The notes: a model not told the origin generated them from the letters alone. 64,000 bases of DNA from Okeania sp. SIO2C9 (GCF_010672455.1 NZ_JAAHGO010000002.1:124001-188000), one strand, 5' to 3'. Shown: positions 18,487 to 27,307, counted from the first letter of the stretch. A program made the numbers and translations.

Positions 18487-18535
18487 GTAGGGGCGATTCG
18501 CGTTTGCGGAGCATTCCGTAGGAAATCGCCCCTAC
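18487..18535. repeat. GTAGGGGCGA palindrome split by a second small repeat
   Basis: The outer arms GTAGGGGCGATT and AAATCGCCCCTAC are the same palindrome family as at 10403. Between them lies GCGTTTGCGGAGCATTCCGT, then AGGAAAT, the short word also found in E elements and at 42361, 51955 and 52686. This is nesting of one tiny repeat in another. The left arm overlaps the tnpB stop. Confidence 0.75.
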
Positions 18536-18678
18536 TTAAGCCGACTGTGTAGGGGCACCGCGGAAATTGTCCCCAGAGAATATATCTTTGGTCAGCTAAG
18601 AACAGACGGAGCAACACGGATTTATCCTGTTGCGTAGTATCTGCTTAGAATCCCCTCGGCAAGAGCCAGGGGAGTAGT

Positions 18679-18816
18679 CAAGGAGTTGCTAGTGGAGATA
18701 TTTCTGGTGGAGCAAGGGCAGTAATTTGGAGTCGAAGCGATCGCCCAGCTCGAATGATTGTAGAATACGCTACTAATAGTTCCCTCAAGAGTTTTACCTT
18801 TTCACGGGTTGACTAG
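18679..18816 (+). pseudogene. phoD: phoD alkaline phosphatase, internal fragment
   Basis: The 45-codon frame reads QGVASGDISGGARAVIWSRS, then DRPARMIVEYATNSS. This is the conserved N-terminal block of PhoD (GVASGDxxxxxAVIWSRxDRPARM). It ends at TAG after FSRVD, just before the 76-bp tandem repeats. The remaining ~400 residues are absent from the window. Confidence 0.85.
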
Positions 18817-18837
18817 AACTTCTGAATTGAACCCCAT

Positions 18838-19525
18838 ACTCATAGTCAGGAGTTAGGAATTTTTGGGTCTTAACACTATTTATCTATAACGTTATAGTTT
18901 TTCAACGCTATATATCATAGTCAGGAGTTACGCATTTTTGGGTCTTAAACACTATGTATCTATAACGTTATAGTTTTTCAACGCTATATATCATAGTCAG
19001 GAGTTACGCATTTTTGGGTCTTAAACACTATGTATCTATAACGTTATAGTTTTTCAACGCTATATATCATAGTCAGAAGTTAGGCATTTTTGGGTCTTAA
19101 ACACTATTTATCTATAACGTTATAGTTTTGGAAGGCTATATATTATAGTCAGGAGTTAGGCATTTTTGGGTCTCAAACACTATTTATCTATAACGTTATA
19201 GTTTTGGAAGGCTATATATTATAGTCAGGAGTTAGGCATTTTTGGGTCTTAAACACTATTATCTATAACGTTATAGTTTTTCAACGCTATATATAATATT
19301 CAGGAGTTAGGCATTTTTGGGTCTCAAACACTATGTATCTATAACGTTATAGTTTTGGAAGGCTATATATTATAGTCAGGAGTTAGGCATTTTTGGGTCT
19401 TAAACACTATTATCTATAACGTTATAGTTTTTCAACGCTATATATAATATTCAGGAGTTAGGCATTTTTGGGTCTCAAACACTATGTATCTATAACGTTA
19501 TAGTTTTTCAACGCTATAAATAGTG
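18838..19525. repeat. Nine tandem copies of a 75-76-bp unit
   Basis: The palindrome CTATAACGTTATAG occurs at 18884, 18960, 19036, 19112, 19188, 19263, 19339, 19414 and 19490, a period of 76 or 75 bp. Each unit also has CAGGAGTTAGGCATTTTTGG and CTTAAACACTAT. Two subtypes differ after the palindrome (TTTTCAACGCTATATAT versus TTTGGAAGGCTATATAT) and are interspersed, a sign of unit exchange. There is no variable spacer, so it is not a CRISPR array. The array abuts the broken end of phoD. Confidence 0.92.
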
Positions 19526-19611
19526 TCTCTGCGTAAGTCGTGATTGTGTTTCTCCTATTTTTTAACAAGTTGAGGGATACTCGACACACCATTAATAAGC
19601 AATATTATTTC

Positions 19612-19989
19612 CTACTCCGCATTATTCCAGCCATCAATCGAAGCCATTAAAATATTAACTGCTGGATGGTCAATCAACTCCTTAAAAGCTTCCTTTCCTC
19701 CCTGTTTTAAAGCTTCAATTATTCGATAATTCAGAGAGGGATTTTTCTCAATTTCCTGCATTACCTCACCTACAATTATTGCATTTTCCATAGAAGTTGC
19801 AGAATACCCAGGTTTAGACAATTGCTGTAATAATTGTTGAATTTCTTTTGCTGCCTCTGCTAAATTTTGCTTTTGCTCTGGGGAATAATTATATTGATTT
19901 TGAGTTGCTTTTCCTTTGCCAGTAACGCTGCCTAAATTAGAATGATCAATTCTATCAATCTTAATATTAGGTTGATTTTCGTTAGTCAT
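19612..19989 (-). CDS. Small conserved protein of the GKGKATQ type, function unknown
   Basis: 125 aa from the internal ATG at 19989, chosen because AAGGAG lies 8 nt upstream and because the family I recall begins MTNENQP. Features: DHSNLGSVTGKGKATQNQYN, then a helical EQKQNLAEAAKEIQQLL segment and a C-terminal ELIDHPAVNILMASIDGW. Related small proteins occur in many cyanobacteria, often near conflict-type or signalling genes; the function is unknown. The frame is open upstream to 20230, continuing from the 406-aa ORF after its TAA, so it is also the in-frame 3' extension of that gene. Confidence 0.6.
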   Translation of the reverse strand: MTNENQPNIKIDRIDHSNLGSVTGKGKATQNQYNYSPEQKQNLAEAAKEIQQLLQQLSKPGYSATSMENAIIVGEVMQEIEKNPSLNYRIIEALKQGGKEAFKELIDHPAVNILMASIDGWNNAE

Positions 19990-20229
19990 ATTTAATCTCC
20001 TTATTTCACTATTAACAAAAATGTTAGTACCATTATATTGATACTTAGTACTTGTCTGTTGAACAACCTTTTCTGAATTGTTTTCCAAATATTGGATAAT
20101 ATCGTCAAATTTGACTTTTATTGCTTCATATTGATTCTGCTCCTTAGTTTGATTAACTATACTTTCCAAAGTAGAAAAGACTTTCCTGAAATATTTTGTA
20201 GATGCTTCTTTAATGGGAATAACAAGCTT
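19990..20229 (-). pseudogene. In-frame C-terminal continuation of the upstream ORF beyond its TAA
   Basis: After the TAA at 20230-20232 the same frame continues KLVIPIKEASTKYFRKVFST, then LESIVNQTKEQNQYEAIKVK and onward into the downstream small protein. The peptide looks like ordinary protein and joins smoothly to CIVFLPPLTEISGQ before the stop. A single nonsense mutation (perhaps CAA to TAA) probably truncated an originally longer product. A separate TTG-initiated protein (20169) is possible but less likely. Confidence 0.5.
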
Positions 20230-21408
20230 TTATTGACCGGATATTTCAGTTAAAGGTGGCAAGAATACTATGCAGGGAAGTTGGTCAGAAGGGATACCTA
20301 AATCTCGTGCTATTTTGTAAGATTCATTTCTGTTAAATGGCTTTTTAGTAAACAGCCTGATTGGTTTAAATATTTCATGTAGTTTTGATAAAAGCAAATA
20401 CTTCCAATACTTTCTCAAACGCTTCCAGTTAATTCCTTTTTTTTCTAAGACATATATGTAGAACCACTCACCAGTTAACTCATCAAAAGCTTCATAGTTA
20501 TTCATCACATAGTCTACTATTTCTGAATCTTCATCTGTATAGAGGAAAACTCCTTGGACTATGCTATGTGAGTCATTCTTGATATTTTTGTCGGTAATTA
20601 TGATGCCTTCATGTAGAGTTTTACTTGTAGAGGTGAAGCGGTAAAAACCTCGACCTAATTCTTTGTATAAAGCTTTGCTTGTAGGGGTAGGAGGCACACA
20701 TGGAAACGGCGTGGGATAATAGTCCCTTAAAAAGTGCTTGTACTCCTGCCTAATTACAGGGATAAAAACTCTACTGTTATTTTCAATTAAATTTAACTCC
20801 ATTAACTCAATTAACCTTTGATATTGAGTCTGAATTGTGGCAGCAAAATTAGACTTACGATTACCTTGTAGAGCGGGGTAAATATCTTCAATTATTGTTC
20901 CATATATTATCTTGATTGCAAAGATAACATTTACCCTATTGCTTTCAGCTAAATTTGATTTTGTCAACTCCACTAATTTCAGGTACTGTTTCTCAATTTT
21001 TAGGACAACATTTACCTCATTCTGTGCATCTATGTCTCGCTTAATTAACAATTTAGCTAATTCAATTAACTTTTTATGTACCAGATCAATTTTAAATAAA
21101 ATAGATGTATTATCTTCAGTTGAATTTAACTCAATTAACTCAATTACTTGCTGATTGATTGCCTCAGATAGAGAAACAATGCTAGTTGTTTTATTATTGA
21201 TTTCATTTAACTCTATTAATCTAATGAGCCATTGATATTTTTCCTTGATTCTAAAAGCAATGTACAAATACAACCTTTCAAGAAAATCATCATTTTCAAG
21301 TAATTCAACAAAAGCTGTATCTTGCTCAGAATTTGATGTACTTAATTTATCTAATTTAAGAAACTCTCTCAATTGCTCTAATACTTCATCCCGACTCTTA
21401 TTACTCAT
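20230..21408 (-). CDS. Unknown helical protein, probably truncated by a nonsense codon
   Basis: 392 aa from ATG 21408 (MSNKSRDEVLEQL), preceded by GGGGG; the ORF itself is open 14 codons further. The N-terminal 240 residues are helical with repeated LxELMELN-type blocks (LIRLIELNEIN, QVIELIELNST, LVELTKSNLA, LIELMELNLIE), suggesting a degenerate repeat scaffold. The C-terminal 160 residues form an alpha/beta-looking domain ending DLGIPSDQLPCIVFLPPLTE. I recognise no family. The upstream 160 bp are a remnant of another gene, and the downstream frame continues after the TAA. Confidence 0.6.
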   Translation of the reverse strand: MSNKSRDEVLEQLREFLKLDKLSTSNSEQDTAFVELLENDDFLERLYLYIAFRIKEKYQWLIRLIELNEINNKTTSIVSLSEAINQQVIELIELNSTEDNTSILFKIDLVHKKLIELAKLLIKRDIDAQNEVNVVLKIEKQYLKLVELTKSNLAESNRVNVIFAIKIIYGTIIEDIYPALQGNRKSNFAATIQTQYQRLIELMELNLIENNSRVFIPVIRQEYKHFLRDYYPTPFPCVPPTPTSKALYKELGRGFYRFTSTSKTLHEGIIITDKNIKNDSHSIVQGVFLYTDEDSEIVDYVMNNYEAFDELTGEWFYIYVLEKKGINWKRLRKYWKYLLLSKLHEIFKPIRLFTKKPFNRNESYKIARDLGIPSDQLPCIVFLPPLTEISGQ

Positions 21409-21610
21409 AATAATTACCCCCAATTCATCCAACTTCTTAACAACCAACAACTCTCATTCCCTAAGTTGTTGATCGCCTTAACTACTATTTCCCGATGCTC
21501 CCCTGGTTCAAACGGTGCGTTGGTAGTACCTGCCAAATGTTCCCACACCGAATCTTCATAACTACCTTTCAATTCTTTCTTGATACTATCCCAAACATTT
21601 GTCCACTGAA
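21409..21610 (-). pseudogene. 3' remnant of a gene, possibly a DNA methyltransferase
   Basis: Leftward reading gives TNVWDSIKKELKGSYEDSVW, then EHLAGTTNAPFEPGEHREIV and VKAINNLGNE. After a frame slip, LVVKKLDELGV follows. AGTT.APFEPGEHxEIxVKVID..GNEL resembles the C-terminus of type III modification (Mod) methylases as I recall them. There is no start and no upstream body; 21610-21800 is TTCTAAATTCTGAATTC repeat. This hints that a restriction-modification gene was once adjacent. Confidence 0.4.
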
Positions 21611-21805
21611 TTCTAAATTCTGAATTCTACATTCTAAATTCTTGTAGCGATCGCCTCTTTATCACTTTTATCTAAATTTCAGGAGACATTTGTAATAATA
21701 AAAAACCAGTTCAATTAACTTATAAATTCTCAATTCCCAATTCTAAATTCTAAATTCTGAATTCTAAATTCTACATTCCAAATTTCCAATTCTAAATTCT
21801 GAATT
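21610..21805. repeat. TTCTAAATTCTGAATTC low-complexity block
   Basis: Many tandem and near-tandem copies of ATTCTAAATTC / ATTCTGAATTC / ATTCTACATTCC. They run into the stop region of the ABC ATPase at 21806. The word is a palindrome-like hexamer array with no coding potential. Confidence 0.7.
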
Positions 21806-22435
21806 CTAAATTCTACATTCCAAATTTCCTTTATTTAAAGTCCAACATTTATCAGCTATGGGTAAAAGGTCACTAGCATCATGGGTGACAACCAATAAAC
21901 TCCAATGTTTTTTCAATTTAGCCAATAAATTGACAAGTTGTTTTCGCATTGACCAATCTAATCCTGCTGTTGGTTCGTCTAACATTAATAGATGAGGTTG
22001 TCTAATTAGTTGTACTGCTAAAGCGAGGCGACGTTGCTGACCTCCACTTAAAGCATGAGGTGATGTACTTAATAATAAGTCCTGAAGTCCTACTTCTTCC
22101 AGAGCAGAGGATATTTGTTCTGGCCGTATTTCTGGATGGCCTAATCGTAATTCTTCGAGAATAGTAGCGCCACAAAAATGTCTCTCTGGGAATTGAAATA
22201 CTAAACCACCGAGTTGTTGTAAATGTTCGGAGGTTAATTTTTGGTCTCGCCAGCAAATTTCTCCTTTAGAACATTCAGCTAAACCAGCTAATATTTCTAA
22301 TAATGTAGTTTTGCCGGAACCGCTACGACCGATAATTAGTCCCATTTGTTGAGGTGCTAATTCCAGGTTTATATTTTTGAGAATAGGGGTGGTACTAGCT
22401 GCTGGATGATAATGTAGGTTTTTGAGATATAGCAT
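21806..22435 (-). CDS. ABC transporter ATPase, EcfA/CbiO-like
   Basis: 209 aa single nucleotide-binding domain: Walker A GRSGSGKTT (about 36-44), Q-loop in LVFQFPERHF, signature LSGGQQRR (about 129-136), Walker B LLMLDEPT and H-loop VVTHD. The FQFPE motif after the Q-loop is typical of energy-coupling-factor and cobalt-type ATPases. It would power a membrane importer, but no permease gene is adjacent. Plant-plastid non-intrinsic ABC proteins are also close in type. The stop lies inside low-complexity repeat, so the C-terminus (LECRI) may have been reshaped. Confidence 0.85.
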   Translation of the reverse strand: MLYLKNLHYHPAASTTPILKNINLELAPQQMGLIIGRSGSGKTTLLEILAGLAECSKGEICWRDQKLTSEHLQQLGGLVFQFPERHFCGATILEELRLGHPEIRPEQISSALEEVGLQDLLLSTSPHALSGGQQRRLALAVQLIRQPHLLMLDEPTAGLDWSMRKQLVNLLAKLKKHWSLLVVTHDASDLLPIADKCWTLNKGNLECRI

Positions 22436-23042
22436 TTTAAGAAGGAAGAAGGAAGAAGCAAGAAGGAAGAAGGGAGAATTTAATTTTCTGTATTTACCAA
22501 AAAATGAGGTCTAAAACCTCCCATTTCAAGGGGATGAAAAAAAAATAAACTTCAATATTTCAATCCCAATACTTCAAGCAGAGGTATTGATAACTGATAA
22601 CTGAAATGACCCCTTGTTCTTTTAAATATCTTTTTTATTGTTTCTACTCAGAAATTTTTCTGAGTTTGGGTTAAAACGTTTTCTGGATTTAGATGAAAAT
22701 TGTCTAAAAATTTATATATAATCTAGCTTAGATAATAACATAGAACGTAAGCATTCAGCTATTAGCCATCAGCTATCAGCAATAAGATCCTATGCTTAAG
22801 AAAGGGGTTTACATGAATATAGACTTTGGAACTGACTTTTGTTGTAAGATTTTTCGTTTCTCAATTAAGAAAGCTTTTATCACTAACTAAAAGCAATAGC
22901 TGATAGCTGATAACTGACGGCTGTTTGCGCAGCATTCCGCAGGAAATGCTTACCATAGAAAATCACAAAATCCACTCTAGTAGTAAATTTCTCTATTAAC
23001 AACCTAAGCACCGTAAAAATCTAATTACTCTCAAAATAACTT
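22436..23042. other. Gap with polypurine run, partial dispersed repeat and E copy 4
   Basis: 22440-22480 is a GAAGGAAGAAGG run. 22494-22620 resembles the central part of the TTACCGAATAATT repeat (AGGTCTAAAACCTCCC, then AACTGATAACTG). 22747-22953 is an E element. No ORF of interest. Confidence 0.65.
22747..22953. mobile_element. E-family MITE, copy 4 (207 bp, 8-bp duplication)
   Basis: The left end is GTAAGCATTCAGCTATTAGC and the right end GCAGGAAATGCTTAC, preceded by GCTGATAGCTGATAACTGAC. The flanks are CATAGAAC (22739-22746) and CATAGAAA (22954-22961), 7 of 8 matching. It carries the GTTTGCGCAGCATTCCGCAG word near its right end. Confidence 0.75.
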
Positions 23043-24050
23043 ATGCTAAAAACTTCATTTATTTGGTGTAAAGAAATTCCATTATTGAAACAAATATCAG
23101 TTTTTTCTAGTGCTACTTTAATCGGTTTAAATCTATTAGTAAGTCCAGCAATTGGAGACCCATTTCGCAAAAAAAATCCTATTGAAATAGGAGAAAAAAC
23201 TGAAGCAGCTTTTAAAGCGATGTTTGAGGAAGGAGATTATAAACAAGCAAAAGATTATCTTAAAATAGCTGAATCTGAAGAGATAAGTGAGCCACTTGTT
23301 TATGCAATGATATCTTCCTTACATTACTTAGATGAAAATTGGGAATCGTTAAAATTGTATGCCCAGAAAACCACTGAAGTAGCAGAAAATTTAATTACAA
23401 TTAATCCAGTTCGCGGTAATATTTATGCTGCAACTGGTCAATTTCTAGAAGGTGCTTATATTATATCTACTGAAGGTACATTAAAAGGCGCTCCAAAAGC
23501 TCTGGAGAAACTTCGGAAAGCTTTGAGTCATTTTGAAACAGCAGAGAGAATAAATTCATCAGATCCAGAGTTAAATTTGCTCAAAGGATATATGGATTTA
23601 ATGTTGGCTGTTAATTTACCATTTTCTGACCCGGAAAAGGCAATAAAAACATTGCAAGATAAAGCTTATCCTCATCATTTAGCTTATCGAGGAGTGGCAG
23701 TAGCTTATCGAGATTTAGACAAGCTTGAAAAAGCTTTAGAATATGTGGATAAAACTTTGTTAGAAGTTCCAGATAATCCTGAAGTACATTACCTAAAAGC
23801 ACAAATTCTAGTTGCTCAAGCTCGAGATAAAGATAATGATTTATCAATGAGAAAAAAAGCTAGGGAAAACTTTGATATGGCTTTGGAAAAGTCAGATAAA
23901 ATGCCAAGACGTTTGGTAGCACAAGTATTTTTTGAACAGTGTAAAAATATTAATAATATAGATGATGGTAAACGACCTTGTGACCCAATGCGAGATGCCA
24001 TTAGGGATGGTTCGGGGACATGGGGACCAACAGAATTACCACTGCTTTAA
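23043..24050 (+). CDS. Sll0314/Alr1548-family TPR protein, exported
   Basis: 335 aa. The N-terminus has a hydrophobic segment (about 20-38, VFSSATLIGLNLLVSPAIG) acting as signal or anchor. TPR-like helical repeats follow (EALEYVDKTLLEVPDNPEVH type), with conserved family phrases GNIYAATGQFLEGAYI and RGVAVAYRDLDK, and the end FEQCKNINNIDDGKRPCDPM with two cysteines. The family is restricted to cyanobacteria and its function is unknown; a periplasmic or thylakoid-lumen scaffold role is inference. Confidence 0.8.
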   Translation: MLKTSFIWCKEIPLLKQISVFSSATLIGLNLLVSPAIGDPFRKKNPIEIGEKTEAAFKAMFEEGDYKQAKDYLKIAESEEISEPLVYAMISSLHYLDENWESLKLYAQKTTEVAENLITINPVRGNIYAATGQFLEGAYIISTEGTLKGAPKALEKLRKALSHFETAERINSSDPELNLLKGYMDLMLAVNLPFSDPEKAIKTLQDKAYPHHLAYRGVAVAYRDLDKLEKALEYVDKTLLEVPDNPEVHYLKAQILVAQARDKDNDLSMRKKARENFDMALEKSDKMPRRLVAQVFFEQCKNINNIDDGKRPCDPMRDAIRDGSGTWGPTELPLL

Positions 24051-24359
24051 AGTAACAGTTAGCGATCGGCGATCGGCACTCAGCAGTAAATGTTTATAAG
24101 GAGATTTAAACCCAGAACGGCTAAAATATAATAGCTAGTTAAACTGCTAATTAAAAAGTATAAAATTTTAACTAATCTTGATTTTTTTCTATAACAACTT
24201 TTGGGGTAGTTGTAGAGAAAAAATCTGGGAATTCAGATAACAGATGTTAGTACTCATACTTTTTATATATACTGGGAAATTTTGATAATTTATCCCCAGA
24301 TTGTTATAGTGATAAATTACTCGAATTAGTAAAAAAAAAATCAGGCATGACAAATATTT

Positions 24360-24812
24360 ATGGAAATACAATTTCGCGAATTTAATCCTTTTGATGTGTG
24401 GATTTGGTTAGAGTTTAGCACTGTTCCTTCAACGGCAGAAAAGCATTACATAGAGGAATTATTTGATTCCTGGTTTTTATTAGGAAAACTGGGTGGCTTT
24501 AATGCAGAAAATCTACAGGTTCAAGATGCAGGAATAGAAGTTAGTTATATGGAATATAATCAGGAAGTTGCAGGTCAAAGTATGATGGCTGTTATGCACA
24601 ATATGGGAGAAGTAGAATATCAAGGATTTTGGGGTCGTTGTTGGTTTGATTTGGGAACTAGCGATGCTTTAGCAATAGATATTTTGACTAATAGTTTTCA
24701 AAGATTAGATGAGGAGTTTGTCAAAATAGAAAAACTTATTATTGGGGGGCAAAATGAGGATTGGCCTGTGCCTGAAAATAACGATGAAATGGGTTTTTCT
24801 GATTATAATTGA
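24360..24812 (+). CDS. DUF3531-family protein
   Basis: 150 aa, full length. Conserved features are the start MEIQFREFNPFDVWIWLEF, an acidic middle, and CWFDLGTSDALAIDILTNSF. DUF3531 proteins occur in cyanobacteria and plastid-bearing eukaryotes; no function is established. The gene stands alone, and the upstream 300 bp show only AT-rich DNA. Confidence 0.85.
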   Translation: MEIQFREFNPFDVWIWLEFSTVPSTAEKHYIEELFDSWFLLGKLGGFNAENLQVQDAGIEVSYMEYNQEVAGQSMMAVMHNMGEVEYQGFWGRCWFDLGTSDALAIDILTNSFQRLDEEFVKIEKLIIGGQNEDWPVPENNDEMGFSDYN

Positions 24813-25052
24813 TTGTAATTTTATGTTTTTTTATATTGTCAAAAATCAACCAGATGGAGCTTTTTTACCGTTCAGAAAATTAGGTTTCAAGTTTCCCCTT
24901 TTAAAGAGATAAAAAGCGGTCTGCCATATCCAATCAACCAAGATCAAGAAAATTGAGTATTTTAAGCCTCCTACAGAAATAGGAGGTACTGATAACTGAT
25001 AACTGATGACTGATAACTAAAATGACCCTTGATATTTATCTGAGAAAATTAT

Positions 25053-25484
25053 ATGAGTAAGAAGCATAAAATTAGGGTCTTAGCTTTGGGTTTAATTAGA
25101 GATGGCGATCGCTTGTTTATTTCTCAAGGTTACGACTCTGTCAAACAGGAAACTTTTTATCGGGTTATGGGTGGTGGTGTTGATTTTGGAGAGTATAGTC
25201 ATGATGCTTTACAAAGAGAGTTTCAAGAAGAGATTCAAGCTGAATTGACTAATATTAAATATTTGGGTTGTATGGAAAACATTTTTATATTTAATGGGGA
25301 GGAAAGACATGAATTAATTCAATTATATAAATGTGATTTTGCCGATAAAAAGTTTTATCAAACAGAAGAGTTAACCTTTTGGGAGAAGGAACGAAAGAAA
25401 ACCGCACTTTGGGTTTCAATAGATAAATTTAAGTCTGGAGAATTGAAAATAGTTCCAGAAAATTTTTTAGAGTATTGTGATTAG
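25053..25484 (+). CDS. Nudix hydrolase
   Basis: 143 aa. The Nudix box [18 protein letters not shown] with the following QEEIQAEL fits Gx5Ex7REUxEExxU, with the usual Gly replaced by Gln-Ala. It should hydrolyse a nucleoside diphosphate linked to another moiety using divalent metal; substrate unknown. The last bases overlap or abut the next gene (25477/25492), so the two are likely translated together. Confidence 0.85.
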   Translation: MSKKHKIRVLALGLIRDGDRLFISQGYDSVKQETFYRVMGGGVDFGEYSHDALQREFQEEIQAELTNIKYLGCMENIFIFNGEERHELIQLYKCDFADKKFYQTEELTFWEKERKKTALWVSIDKFKSGELKIVPENFLEYCD

Positions 25485-25491
25485 AAGAATC

Positions 25492-25869
25492 ATGGAAATG
25501 GAGATTAATAATCCTGATGTAGTTGCAGAAGTAACAACAGTATTTGAGGAATATGAAGCAGCTTTGATGAGTAATAATGTCAATATTTTAGATGAATTAT
25601 TTTGGCATAGTTCTTATACTATCCGTTATGGAGTTAATGAAAATCTTTATGGGTATGAGGCAATAGCTGCTTTTAGAAAAGCTCGCGGAAAGGTTAATTT
25701 AGATCGGGTATTGATGAATACTGTTATTACTACTTATGGTCGAGATTTTGCTACAGTAAATACTGAATTTCAACGTCAAGAAACTGGAAAGGTTGGTAGG
25801 CAAAGTCAAATTTGGATGCGTACTTCTGTTGGTTGGCGAGTTGTGAGCGCTCATGTTTCTTTTTTGTAG
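25492..25869 (+). CDS. AtzH/HpxZ-like (DUF3225) protein
   Basis: About 126 aa from ATG 25492; a GTG at 25477 is possible and would overlap the Nudix gene. Signature blocks are [55 protein letters not shown] and a C-terminal [12 protein letters not shown]. The SnoaL/NTF2-like family is linked to oxalurate and ureide catabolism (HpxZ) and to AtzH, a small amidase partner. No amidase gene lies beside it here, so the role is open. It probably forms an operon with the Nudix gene. Confidence 0.8.
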   Translation: MEMEINNPDVVAEVTTVFEEYEAALMSNNVNILDELFWHSSYTIRYGVNENLYGYEAIAAFRKARGKVNLDRVLMNTVITTYGRDFATVNTEFQRQETGKVGRQSQIWMRTSVGWRVVSAHVSFL

Positions 25870-25902
25870 GGAAGGAAGGAGGGATAGGAGAGCAGAAGTA
25901 AG

Positions 25903-25990
25903 ATGAATCTAAATTTACAAGATCGAATTTTTTCAACAGGATAATAAATCCCCAAATTATACTCAATTATTATCGGGAATGAAGAGGGAA
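25903..25990 (+). pseudogene. Degenerate duplicate of the start of the downstream TPR gene
   Basis: ATGAATCTAAATTTACAAGA and the following bases (AACAGGATAATAAATCCCC, TTATACTCAATTA) closely match 26131-26210, the first ~26 codons of the TPR gene. Here the frame breaks after ~20 bases. This is probably a small tandem duplication or an abandoned 5' end. Confidence 0.75.
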
Positions 25991-26130
25991 TAAAGAATAA
26001 AGCAGTCGAAGGAAAGGTTAGAACATATCAAAAGCTTAAAACTCAGACAATGGAATATTTTTATTTCTTCCTTCTTCCTTATACTATAAAGTAAAACATC
26101 AAATTGCTGAAGATAGATATCTGAAGAAAG

Positions 26131-26718
26131 ATGAATCTAAATTTACAATATCAAAAAACTTTCCAGCAGGATAATAAATCCCAGAATTATACTCAATTAA
26201 GTAAAGTAAAAAACTATTACTCTGAGTTATCAAAATCTGAAGAAAATGATGTTGATGCTATTAATAAATTAGCAGAAACTTATTATAATCAAGGAAATTG
26301 TACAGAAGCGATCGCTCTGTGTCATCAAGCTCTAAAAAATCAACCAAATTTTGCCCCAGTCTACAAAACTTTAGGAAATGTACTGCAAGCTCAAAATAAA
26401 GTAAATGCTGCGATTCGTGCTTATTCATTAGCGATAAAGATTAATCCAAAATTTGTTGAAGCTATTGTCAATTTGGGTAGTATGTTTTATAAAAAAGGGC
26501 AAATTGATGAAGCAATGATTACCTATAGAAAAGCAATTAATCTCAAACCAGATATAGCAGCTGCTTATTGGAATTTAGGTAAAGTTTTAGAACAAGAAGG
26601 TAGATTTTACGAAGCATTTTTTTTTCAAGAAAAAGCTTTAGAAATGCAGCCATATTTAGTTAATAATGGTCGAAAAAATCATCAAGAGAGTTTATTTAAA
26701 AAGTGGCATGGTCAATAG
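26131..26718 (+). CDS. TPR-repeat protein
   Basis: 195 aa. About 45 residues of polar leader precede three to four TPR units (residues about 50-180): TYYNQGNCTEAIALCHQALK, then PVYKTLGNVLQAQNKVNAAI, then EAIVNLGSMFYKKGQIDEAM and YWNLGKVLEQEGRFYEA. TPR modules mediate protein contacts. The repeats resemble the TPR segment fused to DUF579 at 41213, so both may derive from a sugar-transfer gene set. A partial copy of its 5' end lies just upstream. Confidence 0.8.
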   Translation: MNLNLQYQKTFQQDNKSQNYTQLSKVKNYYSELSKSEENDVDAINKLAETYYNQGNCTEAIALCHQALKNQPNFAPVYKTLGNVLQAQNKVNAAIRAYSLAIKINPKFVEAIVNLGSMFYKKGQIDEAMITYRKAINLKPDIAAAYWNLGKVLEQEGRFYEAFFFQEKALEMQPYLVNNGRKNHQESLFKKWHGQ

Positions 26719-27307
26719 AATTAAATAGGATAACCTCTTGCGCATTTAAACCGCATATTTGTTGTGTGCCTAGTTAATAATATAATTCTTATCAATTTTG
26801 ACTTTTGACTTTTGACTTTTGACTTTCTAAGACGCATTTAAAATGCATCTTAGCTGATCCTGAATTTTTTTTTGCAAAGGTAGCTAAACAATTAATAATT
26901 AATAATTAATAATTAATAATTACCTCATAGACAAGTTAATAAATAAATTTCATAATTCTGTCCCACCTCACATAAAATTAGTATAAAATCCAATACCTAA
27001 CACCTAATTCTGTGCAGCCTCAAATAATTTTGGTATTAGACATTTAAAGACATTTATTATTTGCTTTTTGTCTAGAGGCCAGCTATTAATTTTTCCAAAT
27101 CACTCTAGCTATTTTTCCTTCTTACTTGTTTTTTGTAAAAAAGTAATTGTTATCATAAGACTCATTCTTTGAATGGCAAAATTAGATTTTATATTTACTT
27201 AATTGACTGAAAGGCACTTTTATTTCTCCTGACTCCTGACTCCTAAATAAAATAATTAAAATTAAAATCATACACGCGCTTCAGCAACACCCTTATTCCT
27301 TACTTTT
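26719..27307. other. Gap without recognisable gene
   Basis: TGACTTTTGACTTTTGAC words lie at 26805-26825 and an AATTAATAATTAATAATT run at 26890-26920. 27140-27290 is a segment repeated at 29055-29500, where an E element interrupts it. Nothing else is recognised. Confidence 0.6.

Larger units (their letters stand above)
17233..18490 (+). pseudogene. tnpB: TnpB (RNA-guided nuclease family), multiply broken
   Basis: Scattered over three frames are TnpB blocks: AILTFLCEQSHKLTNMGIYY, YPTHALKLKDNQIRVPLG, VLGIDHGLNNWLTC (first catalytic Asp), GTIVFGWNKGQKNQIKLG, IFIETEESYT (catalytic Glu) and NADCNGAANII (final catalytic Asp). Frameshifts occur near 17470-17550, 17870 and 18010. Two palindromic repeats lie within the gene (18238-18265 and about 18342-18400). 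All catalytic blocks are recognisable, so decay is moderate in age. Confidence 0.85.
17112..18675 (+). mobile_element. IS200/IS605-type element (tnpB only), decayed, inserted in phoD
   Basis: It splits phoD. The left end holds a hairpin (GCCCCCGTATTTGAACTGGG). The right end holds another built on CCCCTCGGCAAGAGCCAGGG, both as expected for single-strand transposing IS605-type elements. Only a tnpB remnant and no tnpA lies inside, so it would have needed transposase from elsewhere. Exact ends are approximate because these elements make no target duplication. A TnpB guide RNA would overlap the right end, but was not verified. Confidence 0.75.

Noticed and set aside
18838-19525. CRISPR array
   Set aside because: The whole 76-bp unit is conserved; there are no unique spacers, and no cas genes are nearby.
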